Origin: Gastracanthus pulcherrimus
Lineage: Eukaryota; Arthropoda; Insecta; Hymenoptera; Pteromalidae
Length of the DNA stretch: 64,000 nt
Direction: 5' to 3'
Assembly (NCBI GenBank): GCA_949152435.1
Contig: OX424573.1
Location: 2,193,501 to 2,257,500 of the forward strand
The notes under the pieces are model-generated. The model was not told the origin of the DNA, made no database searches, and saw only the letters and a program-made list of their open reading frames with translations. A program made the position numbers and the translations under genes. How positions within the stretch are numbered: the first letter of the stretch is position 1; the number at the start of each line of letters is the position of its first letter. Positions 10,610 through 21,457 of the stretch are shown here, one piece after another.

Positions 10610-11739
10610 CTTCAGGATCTCTTCTCACGCCTCCATCGCCACGGCCGAAGACCTCGCGTTTCAATTAACTCTCGAATACATCGAACAACACAACACCTCT
10701 AACTGCTTCATCCTCACAGACTCCCTAAACACCCTCCAAGCCATTTCCAGCCTCCACGACTATGTCCCCTCTCCCATCTCCTGTATATTTAAAATCAAAC
10801 TTCTTCTCAAACGCCTATCTCTCTCCAGCTATACCATCCGCCTAGCTTGGATTCCCAGCCACATAGGAATTCCCGGCAACGAAAGGGCTGATTTCCGTGC
10901 CAAGCAAGCCTCTAGTACCGGTATCACTCTTGACTTTCCCCTCCCATACTCAGACTTTTACCCTCTCGCTCACTCACTTTCAAACTCCGAATTTAATAAC
11001 TACCTCGACTTTTACCGCCCTAATACTGGCTGCTACTATTTCTCCAACTACCGTCGTGCCTCTTCAAAACCCTGGTTTCACTCCATGCTCTTAAACCGTA
11101 CCTCCATCATCACTTTTTGCCGAAGGCGCAGTAACCATTACAGTCTCGCTCTTAGTCTCTTCAGTAAAAACCTCGTTACCTCGTCCCTCTGCCCTTGCGG
11201 TGAAGCCGACGAGGACCTCAATCATCTCTTCTGGGCCTGCCCACGCTTTAATTCCCAACGCTCTCGCCTTTCCCGCTCCCTCGCCAAACTCAAACTTTTC
11301 CCCCCATTCATTACCTCCTCCTTTCTGTACGAACCTCGCTCTGACATAATCCAAATCTTTCTTCGCTTCTTATCTGACTGTGACCTCCACATCTAACTCC
11401 CGCCTTGCTACCTTCTCCGTATCTTCGGCTTGCCCCCCTGTTAACACTCCGCATGTTATTCCTTTTTTCATGGCACATCTCCCTCACAGGAGATCGGGGC
11501 TTGTTCCCAGTCTCTCCCTGTTGCCCTCCCCCCTGGCCCGGAGTCTCCCCCGGACCCGAGGGAAGGGCCTTGGAGATGCTTTTTTTTCTTTTTTTTGTTT
11601 CAGGTCGCGGGCTTCCCGAAATTCGGATCATTCATCATTTCAAATCTCCCGCCTTTTTCTACGCATGCGTCGCATGCCACCGCTTGTTGATGACCGTACA
11701 GACCTCTGGCGCTGCTAACCACAAATAGAATAGAATAGC
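10610..11739 (+). mobile_element. 5'-truncated non-LTR retrotransposon with RNase H and C-terminal CCHC motif
   Basis: One plus-strand frame is open from about 10610 to the TAA at 11394-11396. It encodes the end of an RNase H domain: HASIATAEDLAF (catalytic Glu), FILTDSLNTLQAI (Asp) and WIPSHIGIPGNERAD (final Asp). A cysteine/histidine motif follows (CPCGEADEDLNHLFWACP), as in the C-termini of I/R1-type LINE proteins. Next come a GC-rich 3' UTR and a short AATAG tandem tail (11726-11739), the usual LINE 3' end. Endonuclease and reverse transcriptase are absent, so this is a dead 5'-truncated copy. It sits just upstream of the U1C gene and may have supplied or displaced promoter sequence. Confidence 0.8.
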
Positions 11740-12081
11740 GTGTTTACAGTGCCATCAGTGATCAGATCAGTGGTGTTCGATACGTATAGTTTTATGTATG
11801 CTTCCTGACACTTGCGGAGCAAATTCTTAATTAATAATTGGTAAGTATCGATTAACCGACGATTTATAAACTTTGACGACAGCTACTGATGTGTGTTATG
11901 ATAATAGTTTGTCATTAAATTGAAAAGATAATTCATAATGCCCGAATTCAGAATGCGTCTAATAACATAACCTAAGTCACACATTGCTCACCGATCCTGT
12001 AAGTTAAAATAAATAGGTGTATTTAACAAAATGAATTTGTTTTTACAGAATAAAACCGAGTATTACGTTAAGACAATCGCA
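11740..12081 (+). promoter_or_regulatory. Promoter/5' UTR of the U1C gene with a probable leader intron
   Basis: A donor-like TTG|GTAAGTA at 11841 and an acceptor TTTTTACAG at 12048 would remove a 208-base leader intron just before the AUG. The in-frame ATG at 12031 lies inside this intron, so it is unlikely to be the start. No TATA box is evident. Confidence 0.5.
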
Positions 12082-13190
12082 ATGCCAAAGTACTATTGTG
12101 ATTACTGCGACACATACCTGACCCATGACTCTCCGAGTGTAAGAAAAACTCACTGCCAAGGGCGCAAGCACAAGGACAATGTTAAATACTTTTACCAGAA
12201 ATGGATGGAGGAGCAAGCCCAGCACTTGATTGACGCTACGACGGCCGCTTTCAAAGCGGGAAAAATCGCATCAAATCCATTTGCTCCGAACAAGGGTGCA
12301 GCCATACCGCCACCCCCGAATCTAGGCCCACGACCAGGTGTACCGCCTCCAAATCAAGGACCACCAGGTAAGAACTTTCTATCTTTTTATTTGTCAAATA
12401 ATTGTATATTCTGAACATGATTTTTGTGCTAGCATTCTGTTGCTTCTAGGTGTCAAGTCTGTTAAAGTCCATTTTTAAATATGTAGATATTGACATTTAA
12501 CTTTTTCAATTGACATTTTAATCCATGTAAAATAAATGTATAGATTATGGAAAAAGGAAAATAATAGATAAACTTTTGACTTTTTATAATATATGAAAGT
12601 ATACCACGCATAGATAAAAAAATCAATAATAACTAAATTTTCAAGAAAAATGGACATAAGTGGTTATTATGGGAAGCCACATGAATTTATGTAGCTGATA
12701 TTCAATGTCGAATTTTTAATAATGAAACTTTTGAAAGAATTGCTCATGAAATTATTGCTGCAAAATCTATAATCTTAGTTTTATCTTTATTAGCTTTACT
12801 GATTTATATATTTAAATTATTGTATGATTTATAACATCAAGGCTCCTAAGAAGGATATATCTCCTATGCTGATTCGCAGGAGCTAAGTCCTACTCTTTAG
12901 AGACCATCCATGTATCATTTTCCTCATAAAGAAAATTAAAATTTGGAAAATTTCTTTCAGGAATGATGCCACCTCCAGGAATGCATCCTGGTGGTCCAAT
13001 GGGACCTGGTGGACCAATGATGATGGGACCGCATGGACCTATGCCGCCAATGATGGGTGTACGACCACCAATGATGGGTCCTATGGGTCCTATGGGACCA
13101 ATGCTAGGACCAATGGGCCCTATGGGTCCTATGAGACCTCCAGGGCCTCCGCCTCAAGTAATGGTTGGCCCACAACAGATGAAAAAATAG
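12082..13190 (+). CDS. SNRPC: U1 small nuclear ribonucleoprotein C
   Basis: Two exons, 12082-12367 and 12961-13190; 171 aa. U1C is a core U1 snRNP protein that stabilises pairing of U1 snRNA with the 5' splice site. The N-terminus MPKYYCDYCDTYLTHDSPSV carries the C2H2-type matrin/U1C zinc finger (Cys6, Cys9, His24, His30) and is almost identical to animal orthologues. A helix (YQKWMEEQAQ) follows, then a long Pro/Gly/Met-rich tail (MMGP/PMGPM repeats) encoded mostly by exon 2. The junction CCACCAG|GTAAGA to TTTCTTTCAG|GAATG rebuilds GPPG-MMPP. The ATG at 12082 is chosen because the family begins MPK and the upstream ATG lies in a leader intron. The gene is tail-to-tail with ZCCHC7, whose stop is about 310 bases away. 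Confidence 0.97.
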
Positions 13191-13258
13191 GAACTCTTTT
13201 GTTTAACAAAAATTCACAGTGAAAATATGAAAAACTTTGTGTGTAAGTGTGTAAATAT

Positions 13259-13268
13259 AATAAATAAA
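13259..13268 (+). terminator. Polyadenylation signals of U1C
   Basis: Overlapping AATAAA hexamers at 13259-13264 and 13263-13268, about 70 bases after the stop codon. Confidence 0.6.
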
Positions 13269-13497
13269 TTTTGTATTATGTAGGTATTTTCAAAATACAT
13301 TGAAAATAAAATGACCGTCTATGAGAGTAATAAAAGATTTTGTAATAATGCAACTTAAGCCGTATAAATTTTAAACATTTTTTTTATAAATTTATTTCGT
13401 AATAGAAATTTTTTACAATAGTTCTTAAACATTCTAGAATAATAAATCTTATTAATTTAAATGTTTACAGTTTTCTTTATAATTTCTTCTTCCCCAG

Positions 13498-16400
13498 TTA
13501 CCTCCCATTTCCACCACGACGTCTTAATTCATCGTCGACGTGTTTCTTGAGGAGTTTAACATCTGTTTTGTAAACATATATTTCGTTTTGCATCTTTTTC
13601 TGTAATATATCAATATGCTTTCTCAGGTGAGGTATATTCAATTCACGTGCTTTTGCTATTAGCTTTCTAGTTTCTTGTATAAAGCTATTAAATTTCTTTG
13701 TTAACATTGTTTTTCTTTTTTTTCCTCTGCATGTTAACGATTCTAAATATAAACCATTAGGATGTCTTTTCAGTTGGTTTAATTTTTCGTGATCCAAGTG
13801 TTCTGTTGACTTTTGAAATTGTTTGTCATTAGATTTCATTGGAGTAGAACATGTAATATTATTTTGAGGAATACTGTCAATTACATCACAAACTGATTCT
13901 TGTATAGAATCAGCACTACTTGCCGAAGTATTAACTGACAGTAATGATGGTACATTAGATCTTGATGCCAATCTTGTTGTACAGACTTCAGAGGATTCTG
14001 CTGCAGTAATTGTATTACTGAACTTGCTTGCTGAAGTGTTAATTGATAGTAATGATGGTATACTAGATGTTGATGCTAATCTTGTTGAACAGTCTTCAGG
14101 GGATTCTGCTGCAGTAATAATTTTGTTAGATTTATTATTAATTAGTCCATTTTTGGTTTGGGGAAACAGCAGTGGATTATCTCTAAGTCTGTTACACCTC
14201 GAAACGTGTTCTTTATACTTTCTGATCATGGCAGCTAAATTTTTTGGTTCATGTGATACAAATATATTATTGTAATAATATAAATATTTAAATAGACACT
14301 GCATTGGAATAAATTTATTGCCCTTTGTGTACTTATTATTGACGAGAAAGTTAGAGTGTATTTTCTTTAATTTTTTGAGCGATTCGTCGACCAACCCTTC
14401 TCTATACAATAACATCAATAACTTTCTTTGACAGATAGCCAACTGATTTACTTTTAATGAATTTTGATGATCGTTTATAACGCGATTTTCTTTATTCAGT
14501 ACCTCCATACTTAATTGCCTTGTTTCTTCATAAAGTTGTAGTGGATCTTCTTCTAAATTATTTAATTCACTGAGCTGCTCAGTTACATGAGCTGCAATTT
14601 TTCTAACTTTTCTTTCCCAACTCATCAACATATGGGAACGTTCAAAATTATTACGAGACGCATATTGTTTGATGAGTTTTGTTAAAATTTCCATGTACTT
14701 GCGAACGCATTTAATATACATTTGTATCTGTCCATTGTTTTGTTCAAGTGAAAATTCTGCTGGTGTATTTGATACTAATATACTTAAAAAATTTGATAAA
14801 CCATTCCAACTTTCATAATTATTTGAACCATTTTTATCAGGCAAGTTCAATTTTAATACAGATTCTTTTAGGTTTATTACAGATAATTTAGGTTTTATTT
14901 TAAAAATAATTTTCTTTCTTGGATCAGTCATAGTGTTTGTTGAAAAGTTTTGTCTTCTGGGTGATATTTCAAAAGTCGAATTTAAATTTATCGAAATATT
15001 ATGTGTGCTATCCAAATTGAACAAGCTGTCATTTGTCGTGCTTCTATTAAAAGAACTTTCCATTGTGTCATCCATACTTCTTGACGAATCTTGAAAATAA
15101 TCTGGGCCATTATAGTTTATTACATGTTCTGGATTTGGAAAATGTAGAGACCAGCGAAGTTTCTTGCATGTTTCTGAAATATGGCCTTTTTTTGCACAAT
15201 TACAACAGTATTGTTCATACTTTGATTTCATTACATTTTTTAAATTTCTTGGAATTTGTACATTCGCTTTGTTTATCTATAAATAATCATTCATTATATT
15301 AATTTACATTACTTACTAATAATTATCAACCTTTGATTTGTTACTTACAGTTTGATGGTAACGACGCCAAAGATCTGGGCAAGAATATTCCATATGACCA
15401 CGTGATTTACATCTTGAACAAAACATTCGTTCACATTGTTCACAAGTTTTTCTAAACATATTTTGTCTTTTTCCACACTGAAATACAAGTTTTACAATGT
15501 AATTAAACTAGATTAAAAAATTGTCATTGAATAAATTATTATATAAAAAAAGAGATAATGTATGATTACTCTAAGAGTATATATATATAGTACATTATTT
15601 TACAAGAATGAATTAGCATGAATAAAAATTTTAAATTAATTACTAATTAAAGATTTTTTTTTCATTTTATTACTAATTAATAATTACTAATGTAAAGTTA
15701 CTTAACACACTGCTAACAATGTATAAGGATTTTCTCTCCCACAGTGCTATGGTATTTTTACCATTACCCTTTATTGTAATTTTAATTAGTGCTTATTACA
15801 ATTCCAATATATCAAATTCTAATATAAATCAGTACTTTTGATTTTACAAAGTCCATAAAATAAGAAAAATGTTGCTCAAACTCATAAATGCATATTTTTA
15901 TGCTAAAAATACTCTAAAAGTAGTTAAATTTGTAAAATTTTCACGAGCCATATGCGTTGTGTAGACTAGGGGAAAGAAATTCACGAGCCATATTTTGTAC
16001 GTGTAACAGCAAGTGTGAACAGCAAAAAATATAAACTTGGAAAGTTTTATTATTTATGTTATTAAATAAATAAATAATTCAATATATAGTACCGTTAAAC
16101 ACTTTTTGTGAGGACAAGAATGTTCTAAGTGGCCAGCAACTCCACACATATGACAAGTTGGAACTTTATATGCTTCAGTACACTGATTTTGTTTATGTCC
16201 ATCCTTTTGACAACGGCTGCATACCATTCCAAAATATCGTCTACGTTTAGCAAAACTAGCAACCAAATCATCATCCAAAATTGCCCATTTATTTGGATCA
16301 CCTGTGAAATTTAAAATATTTTAAATATTAATTGTATAATAACTATTATAATATCAGATTTTAAGTAATCTTACTCGACATTTTGCTTTTTAGTATATCC

Positions 16401-18245
16401 ATATCAAAATTTTCTCCACCCCATGATTCATTATAAAACGATTTCATTCTATCAGTCATAGGTTTAAAGAAATATTCTTCTATTGGAATATTTTTTTTAG
16501 TAGAACAAGTAGAGCTTTTCTGTTGATTATTTAAAGTACTTTCTACTGTTTTGTTAGACACACTTTTCTTTTTGGTAACCAAGTTACTAGTTCCTTTTTG
16601 TTGACTTTGTGTTTTCTCAACATTACACGTATTATCATTATGTGAATTATTTTTCTCTACTGTATTGTTCTGTACAATAGAATTAATTTCTTTTGTAGAT
16701 TCTTCTGCATTAGTCAATTGATGACTCATTCGTTTAATTTCACTAAGACTGGAAGCACCTTTTTGAATTTCTGTACAATTTAAAATAAGGTTATTAGATT
16801 CATCATTTTCAGTATCAATGTAACACACATTATCAGTTGTATTTATTGTTGTGTTCAATGATTTTCCACTTTTATTTTGAGGTATATTTGCTTGAAGAAT
16901 GAAAGAGTCACTAGATGAACTATTATTGTCACTTTCACTATCGCTATCCTTTTCACTTCCAGAATCTTTCAATTCAATCAAAGGTGGTGCTGGTTTTGGT
17001 GACACTGGAACTTCAAAGATGGATTCTGCATCATCTGACTCTGAGTTTTCCGAATCTGTATCTTCAAATCTAGATTGTTTTTTTTTAAGTTTTTTATCCG
17101 TTGCTACAGTCATATTATATTTAGAATCATTATCTATAGAATCTTTTGAAGATTCAGAACTTATATCAATAATTGCTGAAGAATCAATTAAACTATTTTG
17201 CTGAACTTCTTTTTCATTTACTTGGTTAACTACATTACTATGTGTGATTTCATTGTCAATTACTTTTTTAGTTGCATTGTCTTTTTCAATGCTACCTTCA
17301 ATTACATCTTTAGATGTATTACCCTGCACTAATTCATTTTGATTTGAAGACTGAGCTGCACTACACTGAATTTCATTATTTGTCTGTTTTCCTTTTTTCT
17401 TTGCTGTTGACTTTTGTAATTTCTTTTTGGTTTCTACATTACCAAAAAGCAAATTAATAAATTCTGGACTCAAAAACTTTATGCCACTCTGTGGAGCATT
17501 TCTTACATTTTTATTATAAGGATTAATGATATTATTTGCATTAATCTGTGAATTACATTCTTTATTGCTATCACTGATTTTATTTCTTTTTTTATTGGCC
17601 TTACTTGGTTCACAATCCTTTGTTGCTGGTCGTTTTTGAGATTTAGGGGTATTATTTGTCTTTTTTCGGGTACTCTCATCTTGAACAACGATGCTACTCA
17701 TATTAGGTAATCGTTCAATATCATTATTAGATATGTTATTTACATTACTACTTTGAGTTTGTACATGTTGATCCAGTTCTTTTATAGAAGGTAAACAACT
17801 ATTACTATGTCCTGCTTTATTCAAATTAATAATTGGACCATCTGGTGGTTGACTGTTAGTTGAAGTAGCAGTTACGTTATTTTTATCACCAATAATGGTA
17901 TTAGAGAAGTGAATTTCAGCATAAAGTCTAGATTCTACATCACTATCATGATCATCGTCATAATTGTGTAAAAAGGGGTCCTGTAAGAATAATTAATTCA
18001 ATAAATAATATTATAAGAATACTTTTTTGGTTGTAATTTTCAAAAATATTTAGTACGAAATGTAAACATGAGAATAAACTAAAAATTGCAGGGTAGAATG
18101 ATTTGTAGCATTAAATTGCATTCAAGTATTCAAAGCAATAATTATTACTCTTGCAATTACATGATTTTCGTCACAGTATAGATCTGACAAGAGGTTAGGT
18201 TAAGGGAAATAAATTCACCTGCTCGGAGTCGTTTTTACAGTCCAT
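13498..18245 (-). CDS. ZCCHC7: ZCCHC7/Air-type zinc-knuckle protein (TRAMP-like complex subunit)
   Basis: Five exons: 18245-18219, 17980-16375, 16301-16093, 15477-15349 and 15276-13498; 1249 aa. All junctions keep frame: CAG|GTGAAT, TCGA|GTAAGA, ACG|GTACTA and ACT|GTAAGT, with acceptors TTCTTACAG, TTTCACAG, GTATTTCAG and TTTATAG. The N-terminus has VESRLYAEIHF, matching the animal ZCCHC7 start region. A long Ser/Asn/acidic disordered part follows. The zinc knuckles are at residues 572-585, 594-607, 626-647 (double-spaced) and 681-694, with the RRRY and DLWRRYH context seen in ZCCHC7. The human protein and yeast Air1/2 bind RNA in the TRAMP complex that feeds nuclear RNA to the exosome. The C-terminal 555 residues are basic and disordered, longer than in human (about 540 aa total), and contain a 36-residue internal duplication. 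Exons are AT-rich, unlike ABHD17 and OAT. It shares a promoter region with LTO1. Confidence 0.9.
13925..14140 (-). repeat. 108-bp (36-codon) tandem duplication inside ZCCHC7 exon 5
   Basis: Two adjacent copies offset by exactly 108 bases encode ITAAESPEDCSTRLAS... and ITAAESSEVCTTRLAS..., each followed by PSLLSxNTSAS. The multiple of three keeps the frame. It lies in the disordered tail. Confidence 0.85.
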
Positions 18246-18784
18246 TTTTGTATTTTGTAATATAATATCGCTTAAATCTTGAACTCATCTGATTCATTGA
18301 CGATAACTCACGCAAAAATACAAGTAATTCATTTAAGAAGTTCATTCCACCAATTCCACTCACGACCACGACACCAGAACACCACCACCAAAATCGTCGA
18401 CAATAACAAATTCTATGAAAAATAAATGTGGCGACGGACCACGCGGTGAACAGTTCGCAGTTTTCGCGCTAGATGTCAGTAGACTTTCTGTCAAGATACC
18501 TACCTTACTTTATCTATTATACTCATTTTAACATGTGTTTCTCACTTCGACTGTATATGTATATGGTCAAAGGTTTTTTGGAGTTCTCAGTTTGAGGCAC
18601 AAATGTGATAAATATAAGGTTTCTTTTTTAAATTTCATTCATTATTACTTTTCTATTATTCTGCGAACTACTTTTTTTATCTTTTAGAAATAATTATATT
18701 TTCTTCATATTTTGTTTAAATATTTTTTTAAAGTTTAAATTATCTTTTATAATTATGCAGCATATTATTCTTACAGTTTTAGCT
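18246..18784. promoter_or_regulatory. Shared (bidirectional) promoter region of ZCCHC7 and LTO1
   Basis: 539 bases between two divergent start codons. It contains a CpG-bearing segment (about 18345-18485) in otherwise AT-rich DNA, and no TATA box that I can place. TTATTCTTACAG just before the LTO1 ATG (ending 18777) could be a splice acceptor, so LTO1 may have a leader intron. Confidence 0.5.
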
Positions 18785-19186
18785 ATGTCGGATGAAAAGA
18801 AGGACAGCGACGTTAATGAGGCATTTGAAAATTTATTACTTGCGGAAGATTTAGCTGAAAAGGCAGCGTATGAAGAAGGATTTGCTGTCGGCAAAAATCA
18901 GATGCTTGAAGGATATCATCTGGGTTATCATAGAGCAAGTTCACTTGCGGCACAGTTAGGATATTTCTTTGGTGTTCTGATGCATGTACAACAGTCTTCG
19001 AATATTGAAAAGGTCCTTGAACAATCGAAGAAATTAATGGAAGACATACAGAAATTTCCTGTTGATAATGACGATGCTGTTGATATTTTTGAAAAATTTG
19101 AAAGTATAAAATTAAATTTCAAGAAGATCTGTTCATTGGCTAAAGTAGATGCTACGTATCCAGAAGCTAACAGGCTAGAATTTTGA
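18785..19186 (+). CDS. LTO1: LTO1 homologue (Yae1/ORAOV1 family, ABCE1 maturation adaptor)
   Basis: Single exon, 133 aa (human about 137). LTO1 with YAE1 recruits ABCE1/Rli1 to the cytosolic iron-sulfur assembly machinery and is needed for ribosome recycling and biogenesis. The deca-GX3 signature is clear at residues about 29-62 (YEEGFAVGKNQMLEGYHLGY then LGYFFG). The last three residues are Leu-Glu-Phe, which fits the [LIM]-[DES]-[WF] C-terminal tail recognised by the CIA targeting complex. The start is ATGTCGG at 18785; an upstream in-frame ATG (18755) precedes a likely splice acceptor, so it is not favoured. The stop is 26 bases before the next gene's first ATG, with no room for a separate polyadenylation signal or promoter. 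Confidence 0.9.
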   Translation: MSDEKKDSDVNEAFENLLLAEDLAEKAAYEEGFAVGKNQMLEGYHLGYHRASSLAAQLGYFFGVLMHVQQSSNIEKVLEQSKKLMEDIQKFPVDNDDAVDIFEKFESIKLNFKKICSLAKVDATYPEANRLEF

Positions 19187-19212
19187 AAATATTAAAAAAA
19201 TATTATATATTA

Positions 19213-20760
19213 ATGTTTATAAAGATGTCTGCTTACGAAGCTCATTTTTATAACGTAATAAATTTTCTCAGAGTATATGAAAGTTTAATAGATTGTCATT
19301 TAGTAGATTTTTTAACTGAAGATTTATGGAAAAAATGTTTGCCTACAGATTTAAGATTATACCTCGAAAGAAAAGGTCCTGACGTTATTAGTGAGATTAA
19401 AGAATTTAGTAAATCAAACACATGTCAAGATTCAGAACTTTATACATTCTTGAACGATGCAAGTTTATTGAATTTAAAGAATTGTCCCGATATTCTTAAC
19501 AGACGTGACTTTTTAAATATTGTTAATGATGAGAAGATTGATACTCCTAAATATATACAGTCTGAATTTATGAAAGTTAAGAAATGGCACGAAGTTGAAG
19601 TTTTTACTAAAACTATTGCATGGCTTAATCAAGACAAATCATGTATTATTATTGATGCAGGAGCTGGAAAAGGATATTCTTCTTTACATTTATCAAATTG
19701 TTATAATTTTCCTGTATTAGCTATCGAATGTTCTCAAATTAATCACAAAGGTGCAATTCTTCATCGTGATCTTGTAAATAAGAAGAATAAACAGTCTAGA
19801 TCTTTGGTAAGAATTAAATAAATTTGATTTTTGTATTATTTTGATTATTAGAGAAAAGTCTTATTTGATTACTATAAATTTAAAACAAAAATAACAGGAA
19901 AAATATCAAAATTTTATTGGTTTCAGATACATTATGCAGTAAAGCAAATAGATGAGACAACAGATTTTGTGCAACTGGTAAAAGATCATTATCCAGATTT
20001 ATATCCGCAGAAAAAACTAGTTATGACTGCCTTACATGCATGTGGGTCACTGACTGATTCTGTGATAAATTCATTTTTAAATGTTAGTGATATAAAATGC
20101 TTATGCATAGTTCCTTGTTGTTATCACTTAGCTTCAAAGTCGCTTTTAAGTGTCTACGAATTTTCAAAGAATTCGAGAATGTTAGCTCAACAATCTACAG
20201 ATAGAATAAAAGAAAAAGATGAAGCTTTATCACCTTCATTATTTTACAGAGCTGTTCTTCAGGTTATTTTTCGATTTTCAGGTACAACTTGTGACCTTTA
20301 TATTATGTTTATTTACTTTTATTTCTTTTTCAACTAAATTTATGTTTTCAGGGATTCAAGATGTGAAAATTGGACGAGGAGCACCATTAGATAATTTTTT
20401 AACTTATGTTAAGTGGGCCTTAAAAAAAGTAGATGCAATAGAGGTATTTATTTTGTTATTAAACCCTATAAAGGCATTTTTTGATTTTTTGAAAAAGTGT
20501 CTTTATTATTTTATTATACATTATAGATTCCTTCAGATGAAATACTGCACAAAATCTATGACGAAAATAAAACTCTTGAGTGGAAATTCCACATTTTCCA
20601 GTTATTGCGAATTCAATTAGCACCTGTTATAGAAGCTGCTATTATTTTAGACAAACTATTGTTCATCCAGAAATCCAAACTCTGTACAAAACTTAAAGTG
20701 GTCCAACTTTTTGATCCACTGCTGTCTCCCAGAAACTGGACCATTATTGCTACAAAGTGA
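19213..20760 (+). CDS. METTL25B: METTL25/METTL25B-type methyltransferase
   Basis: Four exons: 19213-19806, 19927-20281, 20352-20443 and 20527-20760; 424 aa (420 if the ATG at 19225 is used). The N-terminal helical region is followed by the SAM-binding motif I IIIDAGAGKGYSS (about residues 145-157). Exon 2 has LHACGSLTDS and the family signature VPCCYHL. The end VVQLFDPLLSPRNWTIIATK matches the C-terminus of animal METTL25B (RRNAD1). Junctions: TTG|GTAAGA to TTTCAG|ATA; TCAG|GTACAA to TTTTCAG|GGATT; GAG|GTATTT to TTATAG|ATT. The exon 2 end at 20281 is chosen over the GT at 20263 because only it restores frame with exon 3. The human relatives are predicted methyltransferases of uncertain substrate. 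The gene probably shares a transcript or promoter with LTO1. METTL25 versus METTL25B was not settled by alignment. Confidence 0.87.
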
Positions 20761-21421
20761 GATAATATTGTTTACTTTTTATGAGATTTTGTAAAAATAT
20801 ATTAAATAATTTCTTAAAAATATACATTTTTAATAAAATAAATAAGTTTATACTTCGGTTTTATATTATGAAGATGCAGATTATGTATTTAAATTTACAA
20901 ATTAAAATACATTTTTTTAAATAAATATATTTGACTATACACATGGTATCATCTATTGCATTACAGTTAATAATTAAGATCTCATGGTTACCGAGATAAA
21001 AAAAGTTTTACATTATAGCGCCTAAACGTAAAAAAAGAAAACGCACATCATGATTTCTATCCCAATTCTACTGGACTCCTTACAAAAACTTAAAGAGGCA
21101 TAAACGAAAGCCAGTGCCACTCGAAGACAGGATATCATATAGATACAACGTCAGGCCGCCTATCAGCGAGATATTTGATTTATTATCGACCCAGAATCGG
21201 TGATAAATTTTCCCCTTAATCCCCCCGTGTGCTCGTCATGATTCCTACATAGTTCCTCATTCCCACCCGCGCGCGCGTGTTATCGCGCGCTCAAATACAC
21301 GCGCAATAACGTTAGAAGTGCTTACGCGCGCGGTACTTACACACTCGTGGGATATATCTGCTACCGATATCGCCGGCACGGATCGAAATAAGCAATATAT
21401 TGAAGAAAGCTGCGCGCGGTG
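20761..21421. other. METTL25B 3' flank and upstream region of OAT1
   Basis: AATAAA at 20832-20837, followed by AATAAATAAG, can serve as the METTL25B polyadenylation signal. From about 21180 the DNA becomes CpG-rich (runs of CGCG at 21265-21335), consistent with a proximal promoter for the next plus-strand gene. No gene in between. Confidence 0.55.
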
Positions 21422-21457
21422 TATAAAGGGGCGCTCCGCGTACTGGACCGGCTCAGT
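21422..21457 (+). promoter_or_regulatory. TATA box and initiator candidate, probably for OAT1
   Basis: GTATAAAGGG (TATAAA 21422-21427) is followed 33 bases later by TCAGT (21453-21457), the arthropod initiator, inside a CpG-rich stretch. The next plus-strand coding exon is OAT1 at 27988, preceded by a splice acceptor, so this is the best candidate for its promoter. It could instead drive an unseen non-coding transcript. Confidence 0.55.

Noticed and set aside
12031..12081. Upstream in-frame ATG for U1C
   Set aside because: It lies before the splice acceptor at 12048, and the family starts at MPK.
20263..20281. Alternative donor CAG|GTTATT for METTL25B exon 2
   Set aside because: It would put exon 3 out of frame. 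The donor at 20282 restores the phase and adds six codons.
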